From NCBI RefSeq assembly GCF_022829635.1, contig NZ_JAKSYO010000106.1:25854-89853 (forward strand): DNA of 64,000 bases, read 5' to 3'. The notes under the pieces are model-generated. The model saw only the letters and a program-made list of their open reading frames with translations. It made no database searches and was not told the origin of the DNA. The stretch comes from Methylobacterium sp. E-066. Lineage in GTDB: Bacteria; Pseudomonadota; Alphaproteobacteria; Rhizobiales; Beijerinckiaceae. Below are positions 26,757 through 36,036 of this stretch, in pieces. Position 1 is the first letter of the stretch; every line of letters starts with the position of its first letter. The position numbers and the translations under genes were made by a program.

Positions 26757-27989
26757 TCAGAGCCTGCGCCCCAACCCGAAACCGTTGATCGCCCTGAACA
26801 GCACCCGCGCCCCAGCCTCGATGTCGTGGAGGCTCGCGAATTCCGCCGGGTTGTGGCTGATGCCGCCCCGGCAGCGCACGAACACCATGGCGACCGGCGC
26901 GATCGCCGCCACCGCCATGCCGTCATGGCCGGCGCCGCTCGGGAGGGCGAGGACGGTCAGGCCTTCGGCGATGATCGCATCCCGGATCAGGGTGGTCAGC
27001 CCGGGATCGCACGGCACCGCCGCGGCCTCGTGCATCGGTTCGACGCCGAGATCGAGCCGGCGGCGCTCCACGATCTCCATGCACGCGGCTCGGATGTCGG
27101 CGAGCGCGGCAAGGCGCTGGGCATCGTCGGGCGCGCGCAGATCGAGGGAGAAGCGCACCAAGCCGGCGATCGTGTTCCCTACCCCGGGATGGACGTGCAT
27201 CCGGCCGACGGTGCCGACGAGATGCGCCTCGTCGCAGCAGCGCGCCTCGATGGCGAGCACGCATTCCGCGGCACCCGCGAGGGCATCGCGCCGCTCGTTC
27301 ATAGCGACGGTGCCGGCATGGCCGGCCTCGCCGGTCAGGGTGAATTCCAGGCGGCTGGCACCCGAGATCGCCGTCACGACGCCCACCGGCAGGCCGGCCT
27401 TCTCGAGCATCGGACCCTGCTCGATATGCAGTTCCAGGTAGCCCAGGATTTCGTCCGGCCGGCGCGCCGCAGAGGCGGTTGCCGTGGGGTCGAGGCCGTA
27501 AGCCCGCATCGCTGCCGCGACCGTGGTCCCGTCCGCATCGGTCGCGCGAAGCGCCGCCGGGTTGAGGCGGCCGGCGAAGGCATTGCTCCCCGTGAGCGTG
27601 GCCGCGAAGCGCACACCCTCCTCGTCGGCGAAGGCCACCACCTCCAGGGCGTGCGGCAGGCGGATCCCATCGCGGGCCAGCGCCTCGACGCAAGCGATCC
27701 CGGTGATCACGCCGAGGGGCCCGTCGTAACGGCCGGCGTTGCGGACCGTGTCGAGATGCGATCCGATGACCAGCGCCGGCCCGCCCGGTTCCGACCCTTC
27801 CAGGCGGCCGATCAGGTTGCCGACGGCGTCGTGCCGCACGCTCATGCCGGCCTCGCGCATCCAGCCCGCAACCAGGGCTTCGGCCCGGGCCTGCTCGGGG
27901 GTGAGGTAGAAGCGCGTGATCGCGCCCGGCTCGGCGGTGATCGCCGCCAGCGCGTCGAGGCGCTCCTGGATGCGCGGGGCGAAGATCAT
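26757..27989 (-). CDS. M20 amidohydrolase: allantoate amidohydrolase / N-carbamoyl-amino-acid hydrolase
   Basis: A 410-residue Zn-dependent hydrolase of the M20 AllC/carbamoylase family, releasing ammonia and CO2 from N-carbamoyl or ureido groups. Metal residues visible: H78 and D89 (GSHLDTVRNAGRYDG), E123/E124 (ADEEGVRF) and the distal HIEQGP and GAGHDGM histidines. The lid/dimerisation domain lies between about 210 and 330. The ATG at 27989 overlaps the stop of the upstream paralogous gene (ATGA). AllC versus beta-ureidopropionase or L-carbamoylase cannot be resolved from sequence alone. Confidence 0.9.
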   Translation of the reverse strand: MIFAPRIQERLDALAAITAEPGAITRFYLTPEQARAEALVAGWMREAGMSVRHDAVGNLIGRLEGSEPGGPALVIGSHLDTVRNAGRYDGPLGVITGIACVEALARDGIRLPHALEVVAFADEEGVRFAATLTGSNAFAGRLNPAALRATDADGTTVAAAMRAYGLDPTATASAARRPDEILGYLELHIEQGPMLEKAGLPVGVVTAISGASRLEFTLTGEAGHAGTVAMNERRDALAGAAECVLAIEARCCDEAHLVGTVGRMHVHPGVGNTIAGLVRFSLDLRAPDDAQRLAALADIRAACMEIVERRRLDLGVEPMHEAAAVPCDPGLTTLIRDAIIAEGLTVLALPSGAGHDGMAVAAIAPVAMVFVRCRGGISHNPAEFASLHDIEAGARVLFRAINGFGLGRRL

Positions 27990-29266
27990 CGCGCGGGCAG
28001 TTCCGTCCGGGGTGCGTTGGCGAGGCGGAGCACCGTCTGCAGCAGCACGTCCGCGCCGGCCGCGCAGTCGCCCGGGGTGGCGGATTCCGATTCGTTGTGG
28101 CTCACGCCGTCCTTGCACGGCACGAAGATCATCGCGGTCGGCACCTTGGCGGCGAGGTTGCAGGCGTCGTGCCCGGCCCCCGAGATGATCCGGCGCCGCG
28201 CATGCCCGAGGCTTTGGGCCGCCTCATCGACCGCGGCCACGATGGCGGGATCGAACGGCACCGGCTCCTTGCGCCAGATCCGGGTGAGCGCGATCTCCAG
28301 CCGGCGGCGCTTGGCGATCTCGGTCGCCGCCTCGTTGAGGCGCGCCTCCATGGCGTCGAGCGTCGACGAGCTGGGATCGCGGACGTCGACCGTGAAGGCG
28401 ACGCGGCCCGGCACGACGTTGCGGGACGGCGCCAGGATCTGGGCCTCGCCGATCGTCGCCACCGCCGAGGGGGCGTGCGCCAGGGCGATCCGCTCGGCCG
28501 CGAGGGCGAACTCGGAAAGCGCCAGCAGCGCGTCCCGGCGGCGCGGCATCGGCGTGGTGCCGGCGTGGCTCTCGAAGCCGGTGATCAGCCCGTCGAACCA
28601 CATGATGCCTTGGCCGCCCTCGACCACCCCGATGGTCTTGCCTTCGGCCTCCAGGATCGGGCCCTGCTCGATATGCAGCTCGACGAAGGCGCCGATCGCG
28701 CGCGTACCGACCGCCTCGGCGCCGCGATAACCGATCGCGTCGAGGGCCTCGGCCACGGTGATCCCGGCGGCGTCGCGCTTGGCCAGGATCTCGTCGGTTG
28801 TGAATTCACCCGCATAGGCGGCAGAGGCCATCATGGCGGGGGCGAATCGCGAGCCCTCCTCGTTGGTCCAGTTGACCACCATCAGGGGCGCCTCGGTCTC
28901 GATCCCGGCATCGTTCAAGCTGCGCATCACCTCGAGCCCGGCCAGGACTCCGAGCACGCCGTCGAACTTGCCGCCGGTCGGCTGCGTGTCGAGATGCGAA
29001 CCGAACGCGATCGGCGCGCGGTCCATGTCCCGCCCCGTCCGCAGGGCGTACTGGGTGCCCAGCGCGTCGACCGAGACCGTGAGCCCCGCGGCCTCGCAGG
29101 CCTCCCGGAACCAGTCGCGTACGCAGCCATCCTCCGGGGACAAGGTCAGACGGTTGATGCCGCCGGCCGGCGTGCTGCCGAACGTCGCCGTCTCCAGGAT
29201 CGTGGCCCACAGGCGTGCGCCGTTCGCGCGCAGGTTGTCGGTCTTGCTCGGGTTGGTTTCGGCCAT
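27986..29266 (-). CDS. M20 amidohydrolase, N-carbamoyl-amino-acid hydrolase / beta-ureidopropionase type
   Basis: A 426-residue second member of the same family as the next gene. Metal residues: H91 and D102 (SHLDTQPTGGKFDG), E136/E137 (NEEGSRFAPAM), HIEQGPILE and GAGHDACN. The TQPTGGKFDGVLGV segment is typical of beta-ureidopropionase/hydantoin-utilisation carbamoylases. The ATG at 29266 has AAAGGA upstream. It leads a tandem pair with an ATGA overlap; no dihydropyrimidinase or allantoinase is adjacent, so the upstream pathway step must be elsewhere. Confidence 0.9.
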   Translation of the reverse strand: MAETNPSKTDNLRANGARLWATILETATFGSTPAGGINRLTLSPEDGCVRDWFREACEAAGLTVSVDALGTQYALRTGRDMDRAPIAFGSHLDTQPTGGKFDGVLGVLAGLEVMRSLNDAGIETEAPLMVVNWTNEEGSRFAPAMMASAAYAGEFTTDEILAKRDAAGITVAEALDAIGYRGAEAVGTRAIGAFVELHIEQGPILEAEGKTIGVVEGGQGIMWFDGLITGFESHAGTTPMPRRRDALLALSEFALAAERIALAHAPSAVATIGEAQILAPSRNVVPGRVAFTVDVRDPSSSTLDAMEARLNEAATEIAKRRRLEIALTRIWRKEPVPFDPAIVAAVDEAAQSLGHARRRIISGAGHDACNLAAKVPTAMIFVPCKDGVSHNESESATPGDCAAGADVLLQTVLRLANAPRTELPAR

Positions 29267-29366
29267 GGCGGGTCCTTTCACGGCGCGGCGCCGTGCGACA
29301 CGAGTCGCAGTCACCCTTATCGGGCGTTGCGTGGGCCCGGAGCAACGGTGATGCCAGCCGGCCCGC

Positions 29367-29828
29367 TCAGGCCGGAGGCCGCCGTACCGGGTTGGCGCGC
29401 AGCAGCGCTTCGCCGTGGACCTGCAGGGCAGAGGCAATCTCGCCCAGGGCAGTGGCTTCGATGCCGCTGATCCCGTCCTGATCGGCGACGTCGGCGGCGA
29501 TCAGGAAGACGTTCTCGCGCTGGCTCACCGGCCGCTCGGCGATGGAGGCAACGTGGCGCAGATTCTCGGCGCGGCCGAGGCGCGTGCGCGCGCGGGCGAT
29601 GCCCTCGTATAGCTCCGTCTCCAGCATCAGCGCGTCGTAGCCCTTCACCAGGACCGGATCCGCGCGCAGGCCGTGCAGGGCCGCGTCGAATTCCTCACTC
29701 GCGACCTCGCCGTCGGCCACGATGACGTTGGCGGCAGCCGAAACGGCCGCGAGCATCAGGGCCTTGTCGCCGGCATAGGCCGTCACGGTGCGGCCGACAC
29801 GGCCGAAAATGTCGCTCAGAAGGGTCAT
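29367..29828 (-). CDS. TerB-like (tellurite resistance family) protein
   Basis: A 153-residue all-helical soluble protein with a TerB-type core: AAVSAAANVIVADGEVASEEFDAAL (two helices around an acidic DGEV loop) and a second similar pair near VFLIAADVADQDGISGIEATAL. Such acidic loops bind divalent metal in TerB. Role in this organism unknown; isolated TerB-like genes are common and need not confer tellurite resistance. The ATG at 29828 abuts a perfect 10-nt palindrome (CGAATATTCG, 29831-29840). Single gene, same strand as its neighbours but about 100 nt from the M20 gene start. Confidence 0.8.
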   Translation of the reverse strand: MTLLSDIFGRVGRTVTAYAGDKALMLAAVSAAANVIVADGEVASEEFDAALHGLRADPVLVKGYDALMLETELYEGIARARTRLGRAENLRHVASIAERPVSQRENVFLIAADVADQDGISGIEATALGEIASALQVHGEALLRANPVRRPPA

Positions 29829-30072
29829 GCCGAATATTCGAGGCTGTCCGCCGGGCCGCGAGGGATAGCAGACCGTGCTGCGGAAGAAAGGTGCCGGGGA
29901 GCACCCGGTCAACGCGACGCGGGTCTGATCGAGGGCGGGAATTTCGAATGCGGCGCGATCCAGAAATTCTCCGGCAACACGCGTGTGGGAATCAGGCGTT
30001 CAACCGCGTCCCCAGCGCGGTCCGACGGATCCCGGGCCTGCCATCCCCCCCTCGGGCAGGCCCGGTTCCTGT

Positions 30073-31254
30073 TCAACGCCGTCGGGACGGTGCGCGGGTG
30101 GCCCCAACCGCGTCTCCCGTTCCGGCGGCGGTCTTTCCCAAGGCAGTCTCCTGGGCGAGATGATCCACCACCGCCGACAGGGCTTCGCGTTCCCGAGCGC
30201 CGCGCTTGCGCGCCGCCGAGAAGACCGCGATCTGGCGATCGGCGCTCGATCCCTCCGCCGCGATGATCCGGGCGTGTGCGCAGGCCTCCGTGCAGGCGAG
30301 GGCGTCGGCATCCTCGGCCGTGTCGGCGAGGAGCGTCTCGACGCATTCGGCCATCGGCACCGCCTGCTCCCGGGCCTCGTCGATCAACTTCGCCTGCACG
30401 CCGTCGCGCTCGGCGCGCCATAGGTTCTCGCGGATGAAGCCCCGGGACGCGGCCGTCATCTTGGCATTGAGCGTCCGGTCCCGGACCACCCGGCGCACCA
30501 GGCACCGGAAAAGGCTGGCGATACAGAGCGCGTCGTCCAGCCGGGTGCAGCTATCGGCCACGCGCAGTTCGAGCGTGGGGTATTTCAGGGACGGGCGCAG
30601 CTGCCACCACAGGAACGTCGCGTCCGGAATGGCGCCGCTGCGGGTCATCACGTCGACATAGCGGGCATAGTCGGCCGGGTCGGCGAACAGCTCGGGCAGG
30701 CCGGTGCGGGGCAATTCGGCGTAGGCGCGGGTCCGGTAGCCGGCCATGCCGGTCCGTTCGCCCTGCCAGAACGGCGACGAGGTCGAGAGCGCGAGCAGCA
30801 CCGGCAGGAACGGCAGCAACCGCCCCATCAGGTCGATGCGGGCGTCGGGATCCGGCACCTCGACATGGACGTGCAGCCCGCAGACGAGGTTGCGCTGCCC
30901 GACGATGCGCAGGTCGGTCATGATGTCGTGGTAGCGGGCTTTGTCGGTGGCGCTCTGGTCGCGCCACCGCGCCACCGGATGGGTCCCGGCGGCGAAGGGC
31001 AGGATGCCGCGCTCGGCGCCGATCTCCGACAGGCTGCGGCGCTGCTCGGCCAAATGCGCCCGCGCCTCTCCGATGTCGGCGGTCGGGGGCGAGGCGACCT
31101 CGATCTGGCACTGGAGCTGCTCGCGCTCGGCGGTGTCCAGCCGGGCCTTCACGGCGGCGTGGAACGCCCTCAGGCGGGCCCGCGGCGAGCCGCGGGTGCG
31201 GGCGTCGGCGAGGAAGAACTCTTCCTCCATCCCGAATCTGTAGGCATGGGCCAT
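30073..31254 (-). CDS. YbdK-type carboxylate-amine ligase (glutamate-cysteine ligase 2 family)
   Basis: A 393-residue ATP-grasp-like ligase of the GCS2 family. The signature GMEEEFFLAD at 8-17 is the family's GxEEE start; CGLHVHVEVPD and the LELRVADSCTRLDDAL segment supply active-site residues. Proteins of this group (YbdK) have weak gamma-glutamylcysteine ligase activity and unknown physiological substrate. The C-terminal 30 residues are low-complexity. It stands alone, with 136 nt to the CYTH-CHAD gene start side and 244 nt to the TerB-like gene. Confidence 0.92.
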   Translation of the reverse strand: MAHAYRFGMEEEFFLADARTRGSPRARLRAFHAAVKARLDTAEREQLQCQIEVASPPTADIGEARAHLAEQRRSLSEIGAERGILPFAAGTHPVARWRDQSATDKARYHDIMTDLRIVGQRNLVCGLHVHVEVPDPDARIDLMGRLLPFLPVLLALSTSSPFWQGERTGMAGYRTRAYAELPRTGLPELFADPADYARYVDVMTRSGAIPDATFLWWQLRPSLKYPTLELRVADSCTRLDDALCIASLFRCLVRRVVRDRTLNAKMTAASRGFIRENLWRAERDGVQAKLIDEAREQAVPMAECVETLLADTAEDADALACTEACAHARIIAAEGSSADRQIAVFSAARKRGAREREALSAVVDHLAQETALGKTAAGTGDAVGATRAPSRRR

Positions 31255-31390
31255 CCGCGCTCCTCGCCCGGTCTGCCGGCGCAGGCCGGCATTCCCGTCA
31301 ACGACGCGTCGCGAGATCCGTGCCGGTCCCGATCGCGATCGGGCCCGGATCCGATGCTTCAGCCTCGTTTAACCGGCTGCCAGACGATCC

Positions 31391-32905
31391 TCAGCGCCAG
31401 AACGGCTTGACGTCGAGCAGCTCGGCGCGCGCCTCAGCGGCCGCGGTGAGCAGGTCTCGGGTGCTCTCGTCATCCGGTCCCGGCACCGGCGGGCCGCCCA
31501 GGCTCTCCATCATCGACCGGGCGGTCTCCAGGTCGTTCAGGGTGCCGAGATGGTCCTGCAGGTCCGAGAGCGCTGCGCCGAACTTGTCCTGGCGGCGGCG
31601 GGCCTTCTTCTTGGTGTAGAGCTCGGCGAAGAACTCCGCGCCGTAGCGGAGTTTCTTCGCAGCGATCCGCGCCCGGTGGCGGGTATGCGGATCGAGCTTC
31701 TTCAGGCCGCGGCCGCGCTTCTTCAGGCGCTCGCGGGCGTGATCCAGGACCTGCGCCGCGAAGGCAGGGCCATCCTCGGCGGCGGCATCCTGGGCCGCCC
31801 AGGCGCCGGCCTCGACCCAGCCGGCGAAGTCGATGATCAGCCCGCGCCATTGCGGGCTTTCCAGGATCGCCAGCACCGCATCGTAGGCGTCAGTGCGCTC
31901 CGCCTCAGCCAGCTCGCGCACCGCGGTGAGGTCGCCGTCGTCCGGGCGCTCCTTGGCGAGGTTTGGCAGGGTGTGGCCGAGGAAGACGTCGAGGTTGCGG
32001 GCATGCCCGAACGGTTCGGTGACGCGCTTGATCTCGTCGCCGAAGCTGACCGCCCGCGGATCGGCTTCCAGCATGGGGGCAAACAGCGACAGCGCCGAGC
32101 GCAGCCGCCGCAGCGACACGCGCATCTGGTGGAGGGCCTCCGGGGCGTGGCTCGCCAGGAACGCGGTCTCGTTGAGGCGCAGGTGACGCAGGCAGGCGAG
32201 CGCCACAAGGCGGAAGACGTCGCCGGCGCTCGCGTCCTCGGGCAGTTCGATCGGCTCGGCCTTGACCACCGATGGTCCGGTCCCGTCCACCAGGGCGTAG
32301 CCGCGGGCGCTCTTGGCGGTCGCGCTCAGGCGCAGCGGCACGGTCTCGGCGAGCGCCTGCGCCAAGGCGAACAGGTCGGCTGGCTCGCCCGCGGCGAGTT
32401 CCAATTCGAGTTCGCAAAACGGCGCATCGCCGGCTTGGCTCTCCACGCGTCCCTCGTCGAGGGTGACGAGGATCCGCGAGGCGCCCTGCTCCACCGGGAT
32501 CACCCGGCGCGTGATCACGGTGGAGAACAGCTTCTCCAGCGGCGCATCCGCCTTGCGCAGGACTTTTTCCGCCGCCGTCTCGGCCCAGGCCGCCGGATCC
32601 GGCGACTCGCCTGCGATCTCGATCTCCCACTCCGCCCGGTCGAACAGGCCGACGCCACCGCTGCCGGCCTTCACCGTCTGGATGTGCCGATCGCCCTGGG
32701 CCCGGACCCGCAGGGTCAGTCCAGCCGCGCGCAGATCCTGGTTCGGCGTATCATAATAGCTGGTGACGAGGAGTTCGGGCTTGGAGCTTTCCGCTCCCTG
32801 AAGCCGCGGGTGCGCCGCGAGTGCCGTCAGATCGGGGCCCGCGCAGTCGAGCTTCAGCTCGATCTCACGGGGGGCTGCCACGGCGTGGCTATCGGTCTCG
32901 CTCAT
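31391..32905 (-). CDS. CYTH and CHAD domain protein (inorganic triphosphatase-like)
   Basis: A 504-residue two-domain protein. Residues 12-215 are a CYTH (triphosphate tunnel) domain with E14-x-E16-x-K18 (EIELK) and SYYDTPNQDLRAAGLTLRVR; from about 230 to the end is a CHAD domain with conserved basic helices (EALHQMRVSLRRLRSAL; GHARNLDVFL; RHRARIAAKKLRYGAEFF). CYTH enzymes hydrolyse tripolyphosphate and CHAD domains bind polyphosphate, so a role in polyphosphate granules is likely. The ATG at 32905 has GAGGAGAG directly upstream. It is divergent from selB across about 470 bp. Confidence 0.93.
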   Translation of the reverse strand: MSETDSHAVAAPREIELKLDCAGPDLTALAAHPRLQGAESSKPELLVTSYYDTPNQDLRAAGLTLRVRAQGDRHIQTVKAGSGGVGLFDRAEWEIEIAGESPDPAAWAETAAEKVLRKADAPLEKLFSTVITRRVIPVEQGASRILVTLDEGRVESQAGDAPFCELELELAAGEPADLFALAQALAETVPLRLSATAKSARGYALVDGTGPSVVKAEPIELPEDASAGDVFRLVALACLRHLRLNETAFLASHAPEALHQMRVSLRRLRSALSLFAPMLEADPRAVSFGDEIKRVTEPFGHARNLDVFLGHTLPNLAKERPDDGDLTAVRELAEAERTDAYDAVLAILESPQWRGLIIDFAGWVEAGAWAAQDAAAEDGPAFAAQVLDHARERLKKRGRGLKKLDPHTRHRARIAAKKLRYGAEFFAELYTKKKARRRQDKFGAALSDLQDHLGTLNDLETARSMMESLGGPPVPGPDDESTRDLLTAAAEARAELLDVKPFWR

Positions 32906-33374
32906 GCTCTCCTCTTCAGAAACGTCCGGTTCATAACTCGGCTGGGCGCCCGCCGGGTTGCATCCGAGCGTCTTGAAAGATGATCTAGGGCCGATTCCGA
33001 CGGCGACGCAATCGGGTCTGGCCCTAAGCCCTTGATTCGACACGCACGGTTGCCGCCGAACCGATAGCGACGTCTGCGGCGTACGCCCCGCGGCGGCGCA
33101 ATCGGAAGCGGCCGGACAGCCGAACCTTGCCGACACGCCAGACGGCGGAAGCCGAACTTGCCCGCAGCCTGCGTGAAGAATCGCCTCACATTTACACTTT
33201 CCCAATTCGGGATGCCGTGGCAAAACCGATTGTCCACAATTCATCTGCCTCCTGCGCCCCGGCCCCGACCGCTCGGCGGCGACCCGCACGACGCCGTGCC
33301 AGCGAGTCGGAATCCCTAGCTGAGAATGCGGTGCGCCCAGCGTGGACGGTTGCGCCGCGGAGATCGTCGGGTCG
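32906..33374. other. Divergent intergenic region between the CYTH-CHAD gene and selB; no gene seen
   Basis: About 470 nt depending on which selB start is used. I searched it by eye for a tRNA-Sec (selC) gene, expected 90-100 nt with a long variable arm, and found none. No T-run terminators, repeats or strong promoter pairs stand out. Confidence 0.5.
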
Positions 33375-35288
33375 GTGGCTCCCTTGAAGACACTTTTGGT
33401 CGGTGTGATCGGGCATGTGGATCACGGCAAGACGGCCCTGGTCCGAGCGCTCACGGGGGTCGAGACAGACAGGCTGAAGGAAGAGCGGGATCGCGGTGTC
33501 TCGATCGTCCCGGGCTTCGCGCTGCTCACGAGCGACGAAGGCGAGATCGACTTGGTCGATCTGCCCGGGCACGAGCGCTTCGTCCGCGCCATGGTTTCCG
33601 GCGCCACCGGCATGCGCGCCGTCCTGCTGGCGGTCGACGCCAACGAGGGCATCAAGCCGCAAACGGTCGAGCACCTCGAGATCGCGCGGCTGATCGGCGT
33701 CCGCCGCGGCGTGCTGGCGCTGACCAAAGCGGATCTGGCGACGCCCGAAACGATCGCGGCGCGCGCGGCCGAGATCACCGCCGCCGCGTCCCGTGCCGGG
33801 ATCGCAGCGGGGCCGGTGATCGCCACCTCGACGCTGACCGGCTCCGGGGTTCCGGATCTCGCGCGCGCGCTCTCAGCGTTGCTGGCCGACGCGGAGCCGG
33901 GGACCGACGACGGGTTCCCGTATCTTCCGGTGGACCGGGTCTTCACCCGTCCGGGCTTCGGCACGGTGGTGACCGGGACCCTACGGCGGGGACCGTTGGC
34001 AGTCGGCGACACCCTGGAGATCGTCCCGGGAGGCCGCAGCGCGGTGGTGCGCAGCCTCCAGATCCACGGCCGCCCGGTCGAGCGCGCCGAGCCTGGGCGG
34101 CGGACCGCCGTGGCCCTGCGCGGCATCGGCCTCGACGAGATCGTCCGCGGCCAAGCGCTCACGGTGCCCGGCCTGCTGGCACCGTCGCAATGGCTCGACG
34201 TCGTGCTGACCGCGGCGGCCAGCGCGGATTCCGCCCTGGCGGGCGGCAGCGCCTGCCGGCTGCTGTTCGGCACCACCGAGGTCGAGGCTCGCCTGCGGCT
34301 GCTCGACCGCGATGGGCTGGAACCGGGCGCGACCGCGCCGGCGCAGTTGCACCTCGCCGAGCCGGTCACGGTGCCCGCCCGCGAGCCCTTCGTGCTCCGC
34401 CTCGATTCCCCGGCCGCGACCGTGGCCGGCGGTCGCGTGCTCGATCCGGTGAGCCGCCGGCGGCGGCGGCACGATGCCCGCGTGCTCGCCGACCTCACCG
34501 CCCTGGCGACCGGGAAGCCGACGGACGCCGTGGCAATCCGCCTGTCGCAGGCCGGGGCGGCTGGGGCGACGCTCCCGGATCTCGCCCGCGCGGCTGGCAC
34601 CGGAGCGGAACGCGCCCGGCAGATGCTCGCCGCCTCCGGCGCTCGCGAGATCGGCGACCGCTTCATCGGGGCTCCGGCCTTCGCTTCGCTCCGCACCGGC
34701 GCGCTGGCGGCCCTGTCCACGCACCACCAAGACAATCCGATGGAGCACGGCATCGCGCTGGAACGCCTCGCGCGCCTCCTGGCCCTTCCGGAAGCGATGA
34801 CCGCCCTGGTCCTGCGCGACCTCGCGGCGACGGGCGGCACGGTCCAGGCCGGAGCACTCTGGCGCCGGTCCGATTTCGACCCGGCCCGCAACGAGAGCGA
34901 GACCGCGCGCAAGCTCGAGCACCTGTTCCGCCGGGCCGGCCTCAACCCGCCCGACGAGGCCGAGGCGGTCGGCCGCGATGTCCGGCGGCGGGAAGCGCTG
35001 ACCTACCTGGTCGGCGCCGGCACGGTGATCCGTGCGATCGACCGGGTGCAGCGCCGGGCGGTGCTGTTCCATCGCGAGGCGGTGGCGGTCGCCAGGACGC
35101 GGCTGGCGGAAGCCTTCCCGAACGCCACCACGCCGGAGACCGGCTTTCTGGCCCGGGAGGCCGGGGCCGCCTTGGGGATCTCGCGCAAATTCTCGATCCC
35201 GCTCCTTGAGCACCTCGATGCGGTGGGCTTCAGCCGCCGGACCGGGGACCGACGGGTCATCGTCGAGCTGGAAGCCGGCAAGCGTTGA
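33375..35288 (+). CDS. selB: Selenocysteine-specific translation elongation factor
   Basis: About 637 residues. It brings Sec-tRNA to UGA codons followed by a SECIS hairpin. G1 is GHVDHGKT (13-20 from this start), G3 DLPGHERF, G4 TKAD; domains II-III follow, and the C-terminal 250 residues form the winged-helix repeats that bind SECIS (ending SRKFSIPLLEHLDAVGFSRRTGDRR). Start is uncertain: GTG 33375 and TTG 33384 both give a normal SelB N-terminus, and GTG 33342 is also in frame. selA, selC and any visible selenoprotein gene are not in the window. Convergent with the small secreted protein gene, 16 nt apart. Confidence 0.93.
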   Translation: MAPLKTLLVGVIGHVDHGKTALVRALTGVETDRLKEERDRGVSIVPGFALLTSDEGEIDLVDLPGHERFVRAMVSGATGMRAVLLAVDANEGIKPQTVEHLEIARLIGVRRGVLALTKADLATPETIAARAAEITAAASRAGIAAGPVIATSTLTGSGVPDLARALSALLADAEPGTDDGFPYLPVDRVFTRPGFGTVVTGTLRRGPLAVGDTLEIVPGGRSAVVRSLQIHGRPVERAEPGRRTAVALRGIGLDEIVRGQALTVPGLLAPSQWLDVVLTAAASADSALAGGSACRLLFGTTEVEARLRLLDRDGLEPGATAPAQLHLAEPVTVPAREPFVLRLDSPAATVAGGRVLDPVSRRRRRHDARVLADLTALATGKPTDAVAIRLSQAGAAGATLPDLARAAGTGAERARQMLAASGAREIGDRFIGAPAFASLRTGALAALSTHHQDNPMEHGIALERLARLLALPEAMTALVLRDLAATGGTVQAGALWRRSDFDPARNESETARKLEHLFRRAGLNPPDEAEAVGRDVRRREALTYLVGAGTVIRAIDRVQRRAVLFHREAVAVARTRLAEAFPNATTPETGFLAREAGAALGISRKFSIPLLEHLDAVGFSRRTGDRRVIVELEAGKR

Positions 35289-35304
35289 GGCTTACGCACC
35301 CAGG

Positions 35305-35604
35305 CTAAAAACCCTCGCCGGGCCAATCGTCGGTGCCGGGCTCGTAGCAGGTGTAGCCGATGAGGCAGTTGGGGTTGTCGCGGGTCGGCCGGAAGGCGCG
35401 CCTCGCGATCTCGGTCGCCTCGCAGAACGACCGGTCCCTCACGAACCGGTCATAGGTCTGGCCGCCGGTCCCGAGCACGAGGGCGCCGCGGGCCTGGATC
35501 AGCCGGACCGTCTGCTGGCAGGTCATGGCGGTGCTCGACGGGCGCGTCTGCGCCGCGGCGGGCGCCGCGACCACCATGAGGGCCGTGGCGATCCGGAAGA
35601 TCAT
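35305..35604 (-). CDS. Small secreted cysteine-containing protein, 99 aa
   Basis: A 99-residue exported protein with signal peptide MIFRIATALMVVAAPAAAQ and a mature part of about 80 residues with four cysteines (C29, and three in SFCEAT, NPNCLIG, YTCYEPG), likely two disulfides. The pattern CYEPG near the C-terminus recurs in small hypothetical proteins of Hyphomicrobiales, function unknown. The ATG at 35604 is chosen because it begins the signal peptide; an in-frame upstream start would bury it. Convergent with selB. Confidence 0.72.
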   Translation of the reverse strand: MIFRIATALMVVAAPAAAQTRPSSTAMTCQQTVRLIQARGALVLGTGGQTYDRFVRDRSFCEATEIARRAFRPTRDNPNCLIGYTCYEPGTDDWPGEGF

Positions 35605-35757
35605 GGGGTGTGCCTGGTTCACTGCGCTCGTGCTCAAGGACAACGCCACCGGGCCAGGGATCCGCGCTGTGTCGGTTCGACACGTATCCGCGGGGATCCA
35701 GGCAATCCGCTCCGAGCGTATCGTCCCGCAATCCCCCTCGGCGAAACGCGGAAAAAA

Positions 35758-36036
35758 TCACTCCTCGAACGCCTCGACATACACGGTGCCCGGCTCCTGG
35801 CGGCGGGCGGTCTCCTCGATCCGGGCGAGTTGCGCCTCGGCGCGACTGCAGGGGAAGCCGTAGCGCTCACGGACCCGTTCGCTGGCGATGCCGAGGGCGA
35901 GGCGGGTGAGCGCCAGGAACTCGTCGAGCGGGTAATCCTGGCCGACCGCGAGATGATCCTTGATCACCAGGGACGGTGCGTAACAGGCGTCGCGGCTCCC
36001 GTCCGGCCAGCGGATATGGAAGCGCATGTCAGGCAT
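35758..36036 (-). CDS. MSMEG_0570 family nitrogen starvation response protein
   Basis: A 92-residue protein matching the MSMEG_0570 family by its start MPDMRFHIRWPDGS, then CYAPSLVIKDHL, the SERVRERYGF helix and the C-terminal ARIEETARRQEP. The family is found with the Nit1 nitrilase cluster, induced by nitrogen starvation and in some bacteria tied to cyanide or nitrile assimilation; the molecular role of this small protein is unknown. Its ATG overlaps the 3' end of the glycosyltransferase gene by 8 nt (ATGCCTGA), so the two are translationally coupled. Confidence 0.9.
   Translation of the reverse strand: MPDMRFHIRWPDGSRDACYAPSLVIKDHLAVGQDYPLDEFLALTRLALGIASERVRERYGFPCSRAEAQLARIEETARRQEPGTVYVEAFEE

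Noticed and set aside
32906..33374. Possible tRNA-Sec (selC) gene upstream of selB
   Set aside because: No cloverleaf, no TCA anticodon loop and no T-arm consensus could be found on either strand.
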